NCBI RefSeq assembly: GCF_004944975.1
Contig: NZ_SPQG01000005.1
Location: 61,784 to 125,783, forward strand
From: Halorhabdus amylolytica
GTDB lineage: Archaea; Halobacteriota; Halobacteria; Halobacteriales; Haloarculaceae
Length of the DNA: 64,000 bases
Direction of reading: 5' to 3'
The position numbers and the translations under genes are program-made. The notes beneath the pieces were generated by a model that saw only the letters and a list, made by a program, of their open reading frames with translations, did no database searches and was not told the origin of the DNA. Of this stretch, positions 7,836-15,064 are shown in pieces. Position 1 is the stretch's first letter. Every line of letters starts with the position of its first letter.

Positions 7836-8021
7836 TCAATAATTCCGACGGTCTTGAACAGTCCCGTCAGCTTTGTGGATGACAAGCGTGTCACCACTGC
7901 CCGCCTCACGTTGCCCCGCAGACACGGCCGGACTCTTCTTCCGGTGATTCGAGATGACTGAGCCCCCTTTCTTCTGGAGTCGCCACTGATTGCCACTTGG
8001 AACGACATGGTATTCCGTCAT
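7836..8021 (-). CDS. DUF2188 domain protein (61 aa)
   Basis: The product MTEYHVVPSGNQWRLQKKGG onwards matches the DUF2188 pattern: YHVVPxGxxWxxxKxG at the start, repeated conversion of Ser/Ala residues, then SGDTLVIHKADGTVQDRRNY at the end. The start is set at 8021 because the family begins at this Met; five extra upstream codons are also open. The family is common in haloarchaeal plasmids and proviruses, with no established function. It is probably co-transcribed with the HTH-membrane gene 4 bases downstream. Confidence 0.7.
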   Translation of the reverse strand: MTEYHVVPSGNQWRLQKKGGSVISNHRKKSPAVSAGQREAGSGDTLVIHKADGTVQDRRNY

Positions 8022-8201
8022 ACCCGGCCATCTCACCCGGATTCAACATAAAGTTCTAGGTTTTACTGAGTTTGTAGAATTCCTCGGATTCACCGCCCAT
8101 TACGGCAGTTTAGAACTATTTGGTATTCAATATGTTCCGTACCGCCTGTGTTAGCTACGCGCTGGGACCAATTTCACTTTCATGCTGGTATTCACTCACG
8201 G

Positions 8202-8209
8202 TTTTATAT
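8202..8209 (+). promoter_or_regulatory. TATA box of the Orc1/Cdc6-like gene
   Basis: TTTTATAT is centred about 26 bases upstream of the GTG at 8231, matching a leaderless archaeal promoter. It supports that GTG over the longer open frame beginning at 8120, whose first 37 codons are not family-like. Confidence 0.6.
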
Positions 8210-8230
8210 CCCGGCGATGGACGAGAAATC

Positions 8231-9241
8231 GTGATCACAGACGCTCGTGCTTTACGACCGGAGTTCGTCCCTCAGGACCTGCACCATCGCGACGGTCAGA
8301 TCGATCATCTCTCGTCGATTCTTGACCCGGTCACCTACGGAGAGCGAGCCGAGGACATCTGTATCTACGGTCCTTCTGGCTCGGGCAAGACGACGATCGC
8401 GAAGTTCGTCCTCAGACTTCTCGAGGCCGAGACGCTCGGCGTGCGCTGGGGCTACGTCAACTGCATGGGCGACACCAGTGGCGCGGCCGTCCTGTACGAA
8501 CTCGCTCGTGAGCTTGGACTCGGTGCTGATCTCCGTCGCGAGGGGTTTTACAGCGGTGTTGCTCTCGATCGCATCCGCGAGAGCGATGACCAAATCATCG
8601 CCGTCTTGGACGAGGTGGACGTCCTCGACGATTCCCAGACGCTCCTCTCTCTATACGAAATCCCGAACCTCTCGATCATCACGATCACGATCGACGAATC
8701 CGACTGGCTGGCCGAGCTGGACCCGCGCGCTGAATCGCGCTTCCAAAGTGCAGAGTCCGTCCACTTGGAGTCGTACAGTTTCACCGAGTTAGTCGACATC
8801 CTGGAGAGTCGCGTCGAACACGGGCTGATCTCATCTCGCGTCGACGACTCGGCGATCGAACGGATTGCCGATCTCGCCGCGGGCGACGCTCGGCACGGGA
8901 TCGCGTTGCTCCGACGCGCAGCTCGGCACGTCGAAGAGCAGGACATGCGCTCGCTCACGCCCGCGGTCGTCGACGCGATCGTGGACGAGGCCGAGATGGA
9001 CATGCGCGAGCGTCGCGTCCGCTCGCTTGGGACCCACCAGCGGATCCTCTTCGAGATCATCGAAAGCGCTGGCGAGATAAAGAGTGGCGAGCTACACGAG
9101 GAGTACGAACGGGAAGCCCAGCACCCGAAAGCGAAGAGTACCCGTCGGAAGTACCTCGCCAGCCTCCAACGCTACGGGTTGATCGAATCCGAGGGATTCG
9201 GCCGCGGGACGGTCTACTGTGCGACATCCACGACGGCGTGA
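8231..9241 (+). CDS. Orc1/Cdc6-like AAA+ ATPase (336 aa)
   Basis: The product shows the Orc1/Cdc6 plan. An N-terminal lead-in (LRPEFVPQDLHHRDGQI) precedes Walker A GPSGSGKTT (about 47-55), Walker B IIAVLDEVDVLD (about 120-131), an arginine-finger/sensor region (GDARHGIALLRRAARH), and a C-terminal winged helix (HQRILFEIIESAGEIKSGEL). Proteins of this family mark origins and initiate replication. Plasmids and proviruses often carry divergent copies, as this one probably is, within the integrated element. The GTG start is supported by the TATA box at 8202. Next to it lie two DNA arrays that could be origin elements. Confidence 0.8.
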   Translation: MITDARALRPEFVPQDLHHRDGQIDHLSSILDPVTYGERAEDICIYGPSGSGKTTIAKFVLRLLEAETLGVRWGYVNCMGDTSGAAVLYELARELGLGADLRREGFYSGVALDRIRESDDQIIAVLDEVDVLDDSQTLLSLYEIPNLSIITITIDESDWLAELDPRAESRFQSAESVHLESYSFTELVDILESRVEHGLISSRVDDSAIERIADLAAGDARHGIALLRRAARHVEEQDMRSLTPAVVDAIVDEAEMDMRERRVRSLGTHQRILFEIIESAGEIKSGELHEEYEREAQHPKAKSTRRKYLASLQRYGLIESEGFGRGTVYCATSTTA

Positions 9242-9700
9242 TCACGGCGCAGCGGTCGCCGTATCGCCAGCCTCTGGATCGAACGGGAGGTTGATAGTAA
9301 GCTCATCGAACCAGACGACTGGACGCTTGCTCTGGCCGTCTTCCTCGAAGAAGATGATACCCAGCTGGGCGAGTCGAGTGAGTTCCTCGTGGACGTTCTT
9401 CACGTCTCGATCGACGACACGAGCTGCTTCGTTGATACTGGTTGGCTCTTCCCGACGGATCGCTTCGATGAGATCCAGGACGCGCGGGGTCAGGGTCTCC
9501 AGGAGATCGTCGTAGCTGGTGAACGAGAGAGTCGGCGCGGAATCGACCGCATCATCCTGGGCGAGTGCCTCAAGATCCTCCGTGACGTCATCATGGAACT
9601 CACTCGACGATTTCACAGTCACGACGAGCGTTGATTCCGCCCGAAGCTGTTCGCGTTCCATCGGGTGCAACGGCGGCGTAGTATCGTTCATGGGTATCAC
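9242..9700 (-). CDS. HVO_A0114-family DNA-binding protein, probable antitoxin (152 aa)
   Basis: The C-terminal half is a winged helix: LTPRVLDLIEAIRREEPTSI, then NEAARVVDRDVKNVHEELTR and LAQLGIIFFEED. This is the pattern of the haloarchaeal HVO_A0114 putative DNA-binding family. An alternative start is the ATG at 9688. The gene follows the TumE-like toxin gene by 12 bases on the same strand, and such pairs are recurrent in haloarchaea, so it is read as the antitoxin and autorepressor. Its stop abuts the convergent Orc1/Cdc6-like gene. Confidence 0.7.
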   Translation of the reverse strand: MIPMNDTTPPLHPMEREQLRAESTLVVTVKSSSEFHDDVTEDLEALAQDDAVDSAPTLSFTSYDDLLETLTPRVLDLIEAIRREEPTSINEAARVVDRDVKNVHEELTRLAQLGIIFFEEDGQSKRPVVWFDELTINLPFDPEAGDTATAAP

Positions 9701-9712
9701 CGTATCGTGGTC

Positions 9713-10057
9713 TCAATCGACCTCGAACTCGGATTTCGGGATCTCGCTCCAGAACCGTTCCCAGAGTTCGACCATCCCGGGGAATTCGATGATCTCTGGA
9801 TCAGGGTCCGGTGCGACGTGCAGTTCGTGTCCTTTCGTATCCTCGTGTGAGTTGTCGTACCGACGGATCGTGCCGTCGGCGAGCGTCCGGGGTGGGTCCG
9901 GCTCCGTCGCACCGTAGTGGAGCTTATAGGCCCACCCGGACGAGTACGTGTCCCGATCGGTCCGCATGCAGAACACACGGACGAGCGTTCCATCGGGATA
10001 CTTCTCCACCTTGCTCACACCATCGAGATCATCGCCGGTCCACGAGACCATCCTCAT
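9713..10057 (-). CDS. TumE-family toxin-like protein (114 aa)
   Basis: The product is rich in aromatic and charged residues: VEKYPDGTLVRVFCMRTDRD, YSSGWAYKLHYGA, IRRYDNSHEDTKGHELHVAP, and FPGMVELWERFWSEI at the end. This matches the TumE family (DUF6516), toxins of type II-like systems paired with HTH antitoxins. It precedes its presumed antitoxin in one short operon. Two copies of a TTGGTC-N5-GCCAA inverted repeat lie immediately upstream of its start (10061-10108), as expected for autoregulation. The toxic mechanism in archaea is not established. Confidence 0.7.
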   Translation of the reverse strand: MRMVSWTGDDLDGVSKVEKYPDGTLVRVFCMRTDRDTYSSGWAYKLHYGATEPDPPRTLADGTIRRYDNSHEDTKGHELHVAPDPDPEIIEFPGMVELWERFWSEIPKSEFEVD

Positions 10058-10060
10058 CTA

Positions 10061-10108
10061 TTGGTCTATGGGCCAACGGTATAATACTATTGGTCAGTAA
10101 GCCAACGG
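10061..10108. promoter_or_regulatory. Paired inverted-repeat operators upstream of the toxin-antitoxin operon
   Basis: TTGGTC-TATGG-GCCAACGG starts at 10061 and TTGGTC-AGTAA-GCCAACGG at 10090, 29 bp apart. A candidate TATA (TATAATACTAT, 10080-10090) lies between them. The second copy overlaps the stop codon of the hicB-like gene. Binding by the HVO_A0114-type protein is inferred. Confidence 0.55.
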
Positions 10109-10381
10109 CGAAAACAACTCAGACGGTTCGGTCGAGACGTTCGACGCCGGGTCGATGCCCAGCTCTTCGAGATCATCCTGGCTCGGAGGGGTTCCCTCGC
10201 CGTCGATCCCGGCCAAGGCTTCGTCGAGGTTTTCGAGTGCTGCTTCTCGGGTCGAGCCCTGCGACGTGACGCCGGTCGAGACCTCTTCGGCGATCCAGAC
10301 GTCCGCGTCTTCACCCCGGCGAAGCGTGATCTCGACGGGGGTGTTGTGATTGCCACCCCGTCGATCGACGTCCGAACTCAT
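10094..10381 (-). CDS. HicB-like antitoxin, without a visible HicA (95 aa)
   Basis: The product (MSSDVDRRGGNHNTPVEITL onwards) has the HicB partial RNase-H-like fold signature: VEITLRRGEDADVWIAEEV, STGVTSQGSTREAALENLDE, AL. The ATG at 10381 is chosen over one at 10408 because the family motif starts soon after it and an inverted repeat lies just upstream. HicB normally neutralises HicA, a dsRBD-type mRNA interferase encoded next door. None of the flanking frames resembles HicA, so this copy is an orphan or acts only as a regulator. Confidence 0.65.
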   Translation of the reverse strand: MSSDVDRRGGNHNTPVEITLRRGEDADVWIAEEVSTGVTSQGSTREAALENLDEALAGIDGEGTPPSQDDLEELGIDPASNVSTEPSELFSPLAY

Positions 10382-10386
10382 AGCTA

Positions 10387-10401
10387 AACCAATAGTTGGT
10401 T
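10387..10401. promoter_or_regulatory. Inverted repeat upstream of the hicB-like gene
   Basis: AACCAA-TAG-TTGGTT is a perfect six-base inverted repeat ending 6 bases upstream of the hicB-like start. It uses the same TTGG/CCAA half-sites, in opposite order, as the operators at 10061-10108. Probably an autoregulatory or cross-regulatory site. Confidence 0.45.
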
Positions 10402-10455
10402 GACGCATAAGGTTTGTCCGCCTGCGTCGTCGCGTCGCGAACCCAGATATTCGCG

Positions 10456-10609
10456 TTTCCGTTCGCTTTCCGTTCGCGAGAAAACCGCCAGACGGCAGTA
10501 CTTCCGTTCACTTCCGTTCGTCTTCCGTTCATTCGGTGATTTCGAGAGTTTCAGACGGATCTCGCTGTCGATTCTGACCGCAAAATCGGCCGTCTTTGAC
10601 TTCCGTTCG
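10456..10609. repeat. Six-copy decamer array YTTCCGTTCR
   Basis: TTTCCGTTCG (10456, 10467), CTTCCGTTCA (10501, 10522) and CTTCCGTTCG (10511, 10600) are all in the same orientation. Several copies are spaced 10-11 bp. The array occupies most of the gene-free stretch between the hicB-like gene and the gene at 10655. The density and helical phasing point to a protein-binding array: an origin of the element or an operator for the flanking genes. Confidence 0.65.
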
Positions 10610-10654
10610 CGGGGGTGCATTAGCGCCTTTACAAGACGCTGTCTCCCTCCGCGT

Positions 10655-10930
10655 ATGCAGCGCTCGACGAAGCGACCTGACCGTATCGAGACCGAGAAAG
10701 TCGCTGGCGAGAAGACGAAACTCCGGATCTGGCACTCGGATCCCGAGTATCAAGCCCGGATCGAGGTCGAGCGCGAGGAGAAATGGCAGTTCGGGATCGA
10801 CGAGGAGAGCGTCGCGACGCTCCTCTCATCGACTACCGAGAGAGATGACCTTGCTGGCGAGCCGGAGATCCCCGATTGGCTCTCCCAATCGCTCGCTGAG
10901 ATGGGTATCCAGGGGGTCGAATCGGCGTGA
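10655..10930 (+). CDS. Small hypothetical protein of the element (91 aa)
   Basis: ATG 10655 gives MQRSTKRPDRIETEKVAGEK followed by a charged beta-like stretch and an acidic C-terminus (DLAGEPEIPDWLSQSLAEMG). A TATA-like TTTACAA (10628-10634) is well placed for a leaderless transcript. The upstream open frame runs through the CTTCCGTTCG array and is not coding. I do not recognise a family. It may be an array-binding or regulatory protein by position. Confidence 0.6.
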   Translation: MQRSTKRPDRIETEKVAGEKTKLRIWHSDPEYQARIEVEREEKWQFGIDEESVATLLSSTTERDDLAGEPEIPDWLSQSLAEMGIQGVESA

Positions 10931-10956
10931 TCGTCACGAACACTCGCCAAAATATC

Positions 10957-11265
10957 TCAGGACGAGAGTTCGTCTTCCAGAAACTCGCCGAAATCGTCGA
11001 CAGAATCGTATTTATCCCGGTACTCAACAGCAAGTCGGCCGAGATCAGTGATCTCATAGAGGCCCGAGTTCTCGGCCGGCCCGACTTTGCGAACCAAGTC
11101 GTAGTCCTCAAGCTGAGGCAGTCTCACGTTCACATGCGATCGGCTTTTGTCGATTTCCTTCCCAATGTTTACGGCCACGTTTCGGCCGTCTTGGAGGCAT
11201 TCGAGGATGAGGAAATCAGTAGGGCGCTGAAGCTTCACGTCTGTGGTCTTATCGGTCACAGTCAC
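10957..11265 (-). CDS. PhiH1-repressor-like winged-helix regulator (102 aa)
   Basis: A winged helix spans about residues 15-80: RPTDFLILECLQDGRNVAVN, IGKEIDKSRSHVNVRLPQLE, DYDLVRKVGPAENSGLYEIT, DLGRLAVEY. This matches haloarchaeal regulators related to the phage phiH1 repressor, common in proviruses and plasmids. It is divergent from the zinc-ribbon and integrase genes, with an inverted repeat in the intergenic region (11328-11342). It may control excision or lytic functions of the element. Confidence 0.75.
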   Translation of the reverse strand: MTVTDKTTDVKLQRPTDFLILECLQDGRNVAVNIGKEIDKSRSHVNVRLPQLEDYDLVRKVGPAENSGLYEITDLGRLAVEYRDKYDSVDDFGEFLEDELSS

Positions 11266-11327
11266 AGCCTCCGTCCTTCATACTTCTTACAAGAGATGGT
11301 AATTACTAAAAGTTGCATGGTATGGCT

Positions 11328-11342
11328 GTTACCAGCGGTAAC
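11328..11342. promoter_or_regulatory. Inverted repeat GTTACC-AGC-GGTAAC
   Basis: A perfect six-base inverted repeat with a 3-base centre lies 63 bases upstream of the phiH1-repressor-like gene and on the integrase side of the divergent region. Likely operator for that regulator. The rest of 11266-11471 is AT-rich promoter-like sequence without a gene. Confidence 0.45.
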
Positions 11343-11471
11343 TATTTGTGGTTGGAGTAAGCATCGGCTAGGCGAGACCGACGCGGCACTCGAAGGGTGT
11401 CCCTACCCGGCTGAAAAGCAGGGTGCGACACCGTGGATCCAGCACGGTGCCGCGTCGGTCACCAACGACCT

Positions 11472-11663
11472 ATGCAAGCCAACGAACCCCGACCTCAAAA
11501 ACGCTGCCGTCAGGACGCGTCGCCAGTCAACCAGCCGACCGAGTGCCCGCGCTGCGGGACGCCGCTCGTCGCGATCACGACGCGCGGCCCGTCGACTCAC
11601 GAGGCCCAGCCGTGCGGGTGTCTCGTCGGATCCAGTCAACTGCTGCTCAACGACCAGTCATGA
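11472..11663 (+). CDS. Small zinc-ribbon protein (63 aa)
   Basis: The product begins MQANEPRPQKRCRQDASPVN and contains CPRCG and, about 25 residues later, CGC, which together can form one zinc site. Small zinc fingers are frequent in haloarchaeal genomes and mobile elements. Its TGA overlaps the ATG of a 34-codon frame that in turn overlaps the integrase GTG, so the three frames look translationally coupled. Function unknown, possibly a DNA- or protein-binding accessory of the integrase. Confidence 0.55.
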   Translation: MQANEPRPQKRCRQDASPVNQPTECPRCGTPLVAITTRGPSTHEAQPCGCLVGSSQLLLNDQS

Positions 11664-11764
11664 CTGCAATTTCGTCCGATCACGACCGCGATCGGCACGA
11701 CGACCCGAGTATCGACTTCGAACTCAAACGTTCCAGCGAGACGGAGGCGATCGGGCGTGAGTGA
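11660..11764 (+). CDS. Possible 34-codon gene coupled to the integrase
   Basis: ATG 11660 overlaps the preceding stop (ATGA), and the frame ends 8 bases inside the integrase gene. The product is acidic and hydrophilic (MTAISSDHDRDRHDDPSIDF onwards). Accepted mainly for its position; it could be a coupling leader rather than a functional protein. Confidence 0.35.
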   Translation: MTAISSDHDRDRHDDPSIDFELKRSSETEAIGRE

Positions 11765-12782
11765 CCTCCAACCGATGGGTCCCCAGGAGGCCGTTGAACT
11801 GTATCTGGATGCTCGTGAGCCCGAACTCTCCGAGAAGTCGCTCCAGAACCAGATGTACCGGCTTCGGAGCTTCGTCGAGTGGTGTGAGTCTGAGGATATC
11901 GGGAACTTGAACGACCTCACTGGTCGCGATCTCCATCGGTTCCGCGTCTGGCGAGCGAACGGAGAGAGTGACCGATACGAGGAGGTCAGCGCGGTTACAC
12001 TGGTCGGCATTCTCCAGACGCTACGGAAGTTCTTGGAGTTTTGCGCCAGCGTCGATGCCGTCGAGCAGGGGCTTCGCGAACGCGTGTTGATCCCCGAGAT
12101 CGATCCGGAAGACGAGTCCAGCGACGAGAAGCTGTCGACTGACCAAGCGAAGAATCTCTTGGAGTATCTCAACCGATTCCAGTACGCCAGCCGGGATCAC
12201 GTCATCATCGCGATCCTCTGGCATACTGGGATTCGGCTGGGCAGCCTTCGAGCGTTCGATCTCAAGGACTTCGATGCCGAGGAGCAATACCTTCAGCTCC
12301 GGCATCGTCCGGAAACTGGTACGCCGCTGAAGAATGGAACAGCTGCGGAACGGAAGATCGCTGTCGGCGAGCACTACGCTCAGGTGATTGACGACTATAT
12401 CCACCATCATCGGTACGACGTCGTCGAGTCGTCTGGACGGGAGCCGCTGATCGCGAGCCGACAGGGTCGGCTGACTGAGGCCCCGATTCGACTGACTGTG
12501 TATCGTTGGACACGCCCTTGCATGATCGCTGATTGTCCCCACGACAAGAGTCCAGAGAGTTGTGACTGGATGCGTGATAACGCAAGGGCGAGCCGTTGCC
12601 CCAGTTCGCAATCCCCTCACGGTGTGCGCCGTGGGGCGATCACTCAGCATCTTCGTGACGGCGTCCCCGAGGAAGTCGTCACCGATCGGATGAACGTCTC
12701 GTCGGACGTTCTGGATCAGCACTACGACCAGCGTTCCGAGCGCGAGCGCATGGAAATGAGACGCGAATTCCTTGACAACTGA
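11757..12782 (+). CDS. Tyrosine recombinase (integrase, 341 aa)
   Basis: A SAM-like core-binding domain (about 10-105; EAVELYLDAREPELSEKSLQ) is followed by the catalytic domain. Visible are the first Arg (ILWHTGIRLGSLRAFDLKDF), the HxxR box (SPHGVRRGAITQHLRDG) and the nucleophile region (LDQHYDQRSERERMEMRREF). GTG 11757 overlaps the preceding short frame. The protein is XerC/D-like in size and order, as in integrases of haloarchaeal proviruses and integrative plasmids. It lies about 130 bases from tRNA-3'-end-like sequence that probably marks the element's end. Confidence 0.9.
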   Translation: MSDLQPMGPQEAVELYLDAREPELSEKSLQNQMYRLRSFVEWCESEDIGNLNDLTGRDLHRFRVWRANGESDRYEEVSAVTLVGILQTLRKFLEFCASVDAVEQGLRERVLIPEIDPEDESSDEKLSTDQAKNLLEYLNRFQYASRDHVIIAILWHTGIRLGSLRAFDLKDFDAEEQYLQLRHRPETGTPLKNGTAAERKIAVGEHYAQVIDDYIHHHRYDVVESSGREPLIASRQGRLTEAPIRLTVYRWTRPCMIADCPHDKSPESCDWMRDNARASRCPSSQSPHGVRRGAITQHLRDGVPEEVVTDRMNVSSDVLDQHYDQRSERERMEMRREFLDN

Positions 12783-12910
12783 AACATGATCAACTCATTC
12801 CCGCCCACGAACGACATGCGGACCGCAGCGAATACAAGGGCATTCGCACCCCGCCGAGTCCATTGTTCTGTCGCTCGCAAATCGCGAGCGACGCGCTTCT
12901 GAATGTCCGA

Positions 12911-12985
12911 GGCGGGATTTGAAGTAGAGAAGACGCAGCGTCGAGCGTAGCGAGACGACCGTCTTCACGTGGTTCAAATCCCGCC
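12911..12985. other. Element boundary: inverted tRNA-3'-end-like sequences forming a hairpin
   Basis: GGCGGGATTTGAA (12911-12923) and TTCAAATCCCGCC (12973-12985) are perfect 13-bp inverted repeats. GAAGACG and CGTCTTC pair inside them. TTCAAATCCCGCC is the T-loop and 3' T-stem sequence of many haloarchaeal tRNAs, but neither side has a matching 5' T-stem or the rest of a cloverleaf. The position beside the integrase suggests an attachment-site remnant. The rest of 12783-12910 holds no gene. Confidence 0.5.
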
Positions 12986-13013
12986 GTCCTCGCGAGCAAG
13001 TCGAGCGAGGGCT

Positions 13014-13237
13014 CGGAAGACGAACGGAGTGAGTCTTCCGGTGAGTCCACTCGACCCACTTCGTTCGTCTCGTTCCCTCGGCGACCCTCGCGAATCCTTC
13101 GGATTCGCTCAGTCCTGAGGGACGCTCTGCGTCTCTCAACCTTCGCGGCGACAATGTCGCCGCTCAGTCCCGCTATCTTCGTGAATAGCGAGGGAGCTTG
13201 CTCCCTCGAACCATTCGCGCGACATTGCCGCGCGAAT
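13014..13237. repeat. Chain of six perfect short hairpins
   Basis: Consecutive inverted repeats of 6-9 bp occupy this gene-free stretch. Their arms are CGGAAGAC (13014/13033), GCGAATCC (13090/13101), GCGGCGAC (13145/13156), CGCTAT (13171/13185), CGAGGGAG (13189/13201) and ATTCGCGCG (13213/13229). Loops are 3-11 bases except for the first (11). The stretch separates the integrated element from ordinary chromosome, and 13238-13326 shows nothing further. Confidence 0.6.
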
Positions 13238-13326
13238 ACGAGTCGAACGAAGGCTCGGAAGGCGCTCTCCGTTCACAGGGCCACATTCCCAGTAGTAAAG
13301 ACGGTTGCCACACTGCGAAACGACAC

Positions 13327-13599
13327 TCACAACGAAACGAGCTGTGCCAGAAATATCACGGTTAGCGCGACGGACAGCGCGGCCATTCCGTACGTGAAAA
13401 GCCCCCACTCCGCCGGGTTTTGCGTCCCTTCTTCCGGATATCGTACCCCAACGAGTCCGCCGGCCAGGATCGATAGTGCGACGCCCAACTGGCCCAGCGC
13501 GGTCACGTCCAGTCGGAACTGGGAGACGACCACGTACTGGGCCAGGAGAACCAGCCCGCTATAGACGAAACAGAGCGTGACGAACCGCGCGGATCGCAT
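13327..13599 (-). CDS. Small membrane protein (90 aa)
   Basis: ATG 13599 gives MRSARFVTLCFVYSGLVLLA onwards, with three hydrophobic segments (about 6-23, 32-52 and 65-86) separated by short polar loops, including GVRYPEEGTQNPAEWG. An open extension of 7 codons upstream is possible. No family recognised. It is the first host-like gene after the element boundary. Confidence 0.6.
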   Translation of the reverse strand: MRSARFVTLCFVYSGLVLLAQYVVVSQFRLDVTALGQLGVALSILAGGLVGVRYPEEGTQNPAEWGLFTYGMAALSVALTVIFLAQLVSL

Positions 13600-13698
13600 A
13601 TGAGTGAAACTCACAACCAAGCCGTATATTCGTGACGCAATATACGAACGCCGCCGAAACGCCGTTCGCGTCGTAGACAGCGAGATCGGTCGTTTCCG

Positions 13699-14928
13699 TC
13701 ACCCGCCGAAGACCTGCGTCTCGGGCAGTTCGAGTTTCAGGAATCGCGGGAGAGCCACGACGACGATCCCGGCTTCCAGTACACCGACAGTCAGGAACGC
13801 GGGGGCGTACCCGATCGCGGTGGTGAGGACACTCCCGACGACCATGCCGGCGAGAAAACCCAGGTTACCAAAGAGGTTGAACCCGCCCATGGCGACGCCG
13901 CGATCGGTTGGCCCCGCCAAGTCGCCCACCAACGCCATCGTCGCCGGGGAGATGAGTGCACCGAAGATCCCGAGGACAACCATCAATCCGCCGGCCATCA
14001 GCGGTGTCGGTGCAAAATACACCGCCAGGATGGCGATCCCATATGAGAACGACCCGAGTACGATCGGACGTTTCCGACCCACAGTGTCCGAAAACACACC
14101 CAGGGGGTACTGCAGCAGGGCGAAGGGGGCGAAAAAGAGACCAAGCATGATCCCCGCTGCAGGGGCGTCTAGCCCGAACGTGTCCCGGAAGTACGCCGTC
14201 CCGATCAACGCGAAAAAGCCCGCCGTGAGTCGGTCGACGAATCCGAAGGCGAAGGGATACCCGAGTGCCGGGCTGGCACGTACTCGCTCGACAACCGACC
14301 GCAAGCTCAACTCGTGACCCGATGGTCCCCGGTCTTCGAGCCCCAGCGCGAGGAGTCCTGCGAGCAACAGGCCGCCACTGGCCACCCACAGTGGGAGGAC
14401 GGTTCCGATGGCGGACAGCCCACCGCCGACGGGCGCGCCAAGCGCCGTCCCCAGGCCGATAGCGATCCCGGCCGCCCCCATGTTCCGGCCGTGTCCCCCG
14501 TCCAGATCCGTCAACATCGTCATCGCCAGCGAAAAGGCAGCCACTGTCAGTGTTCCCTGGAGGAACCGGAGAACGAGGACACCCTCGAAAGAAAGCAGGC
14601 TGTTGCCACCCAGGACGGCGATCGCTGCGTAGCCGATCGCGCTACCGATCGCCCCGAAGACGACGAACGGGGCGCGACGACCGACGCGGTCACTCAAAGC
14701 GCCCCACAGCCCGGCAAAGACGACGAACGCGAGGAACTCGACGGCCAAGAACCAGGTGCTTGCGTCGAGCCCACGCGTTGCGCCGAGTCGCTCGACAAGG
14801 TCAGCAACGCCCGGATAGAGGAGAACTTGCGCGAACAGTACGACGAAGATGACGAGCGCCAACACGGTCCGGTCCGGGTGAAGTGACGGTACGTGGAGCC
14901 GATCGCGGAAAGGATCCAGGCCGGCCAT
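13699..14928 (-). CDS. MFS transporter (409 aa)
   Basis: The product has twelve predicted spans and the loop 2-3 signature LWGALSDRVGRRAPFVVFGA, with a related LGVFSDTVGRKRPIVLGS in the second half, diagnostic of the major facilitator superfamily. Size and motifs resemble drug/proton antiporters, but the substrate cannot be read from sequence. Start ATG 14928 (MAGLDPFRDRLHVPSLHPDR) is preferred over one at 15006, whose extra 26 residues are not family-like. Confidence 0.85.
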   Translation of the reverse strand: MAGLDPFRDRLHVPSLHPDRTVLALVIFVVLFAQVLLYPGVADLVERLGATRGLDASTWFLAVEFLAFVVFAGLWGALSDRVGRRAPFVVFGAIGSAIGYAAIAVLGGNSLLSFEGVLVLRFLQGTLTVAAFSLAMTMLTDLDGGHGRNMGAAGIAIGLGTALGAPVGGGLSAIGTVLPLWVASGGLLLAGLLALGLEDRGPSGHELSLRSVVERVRASPALGYPFAFGFVDRLTAGFFALIGTAYFRDTFGLDAPAAGIMLGLFFAPFALLQYPLGVFSDTVGRKRPIVLGSFSYGIAILAVYFAPTPLMAGGLMVVLGIFGALISPATMALVGDLAGPTDRGVAMGGFNLFGNLGFLAGMVVGSVLTTAIGYAPAFLTVGVLEAGIVVVALPRFLKLELPETQVFGG

Positions 14929-15064
14929 CACTCGATCTTTGGTGATCGGTCCGAAAATAGGCGTCGCTCGCGGGAGTGGCGATTGTCGACGGTCCGCGGA
15001 TGTCACGGTCGTTCTTCGGACGCCTGACCGTCGTCGACGTGCCGTCTCACTGGGATGGCGGGGC

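Noticed and set aside
12911..12985. A possible complete tRNA gene.
   Set aside because: Only the T-loop and 3' T-stem are present; no D-arm, anticodon arm or matching acceptor strand could be found on either strand.
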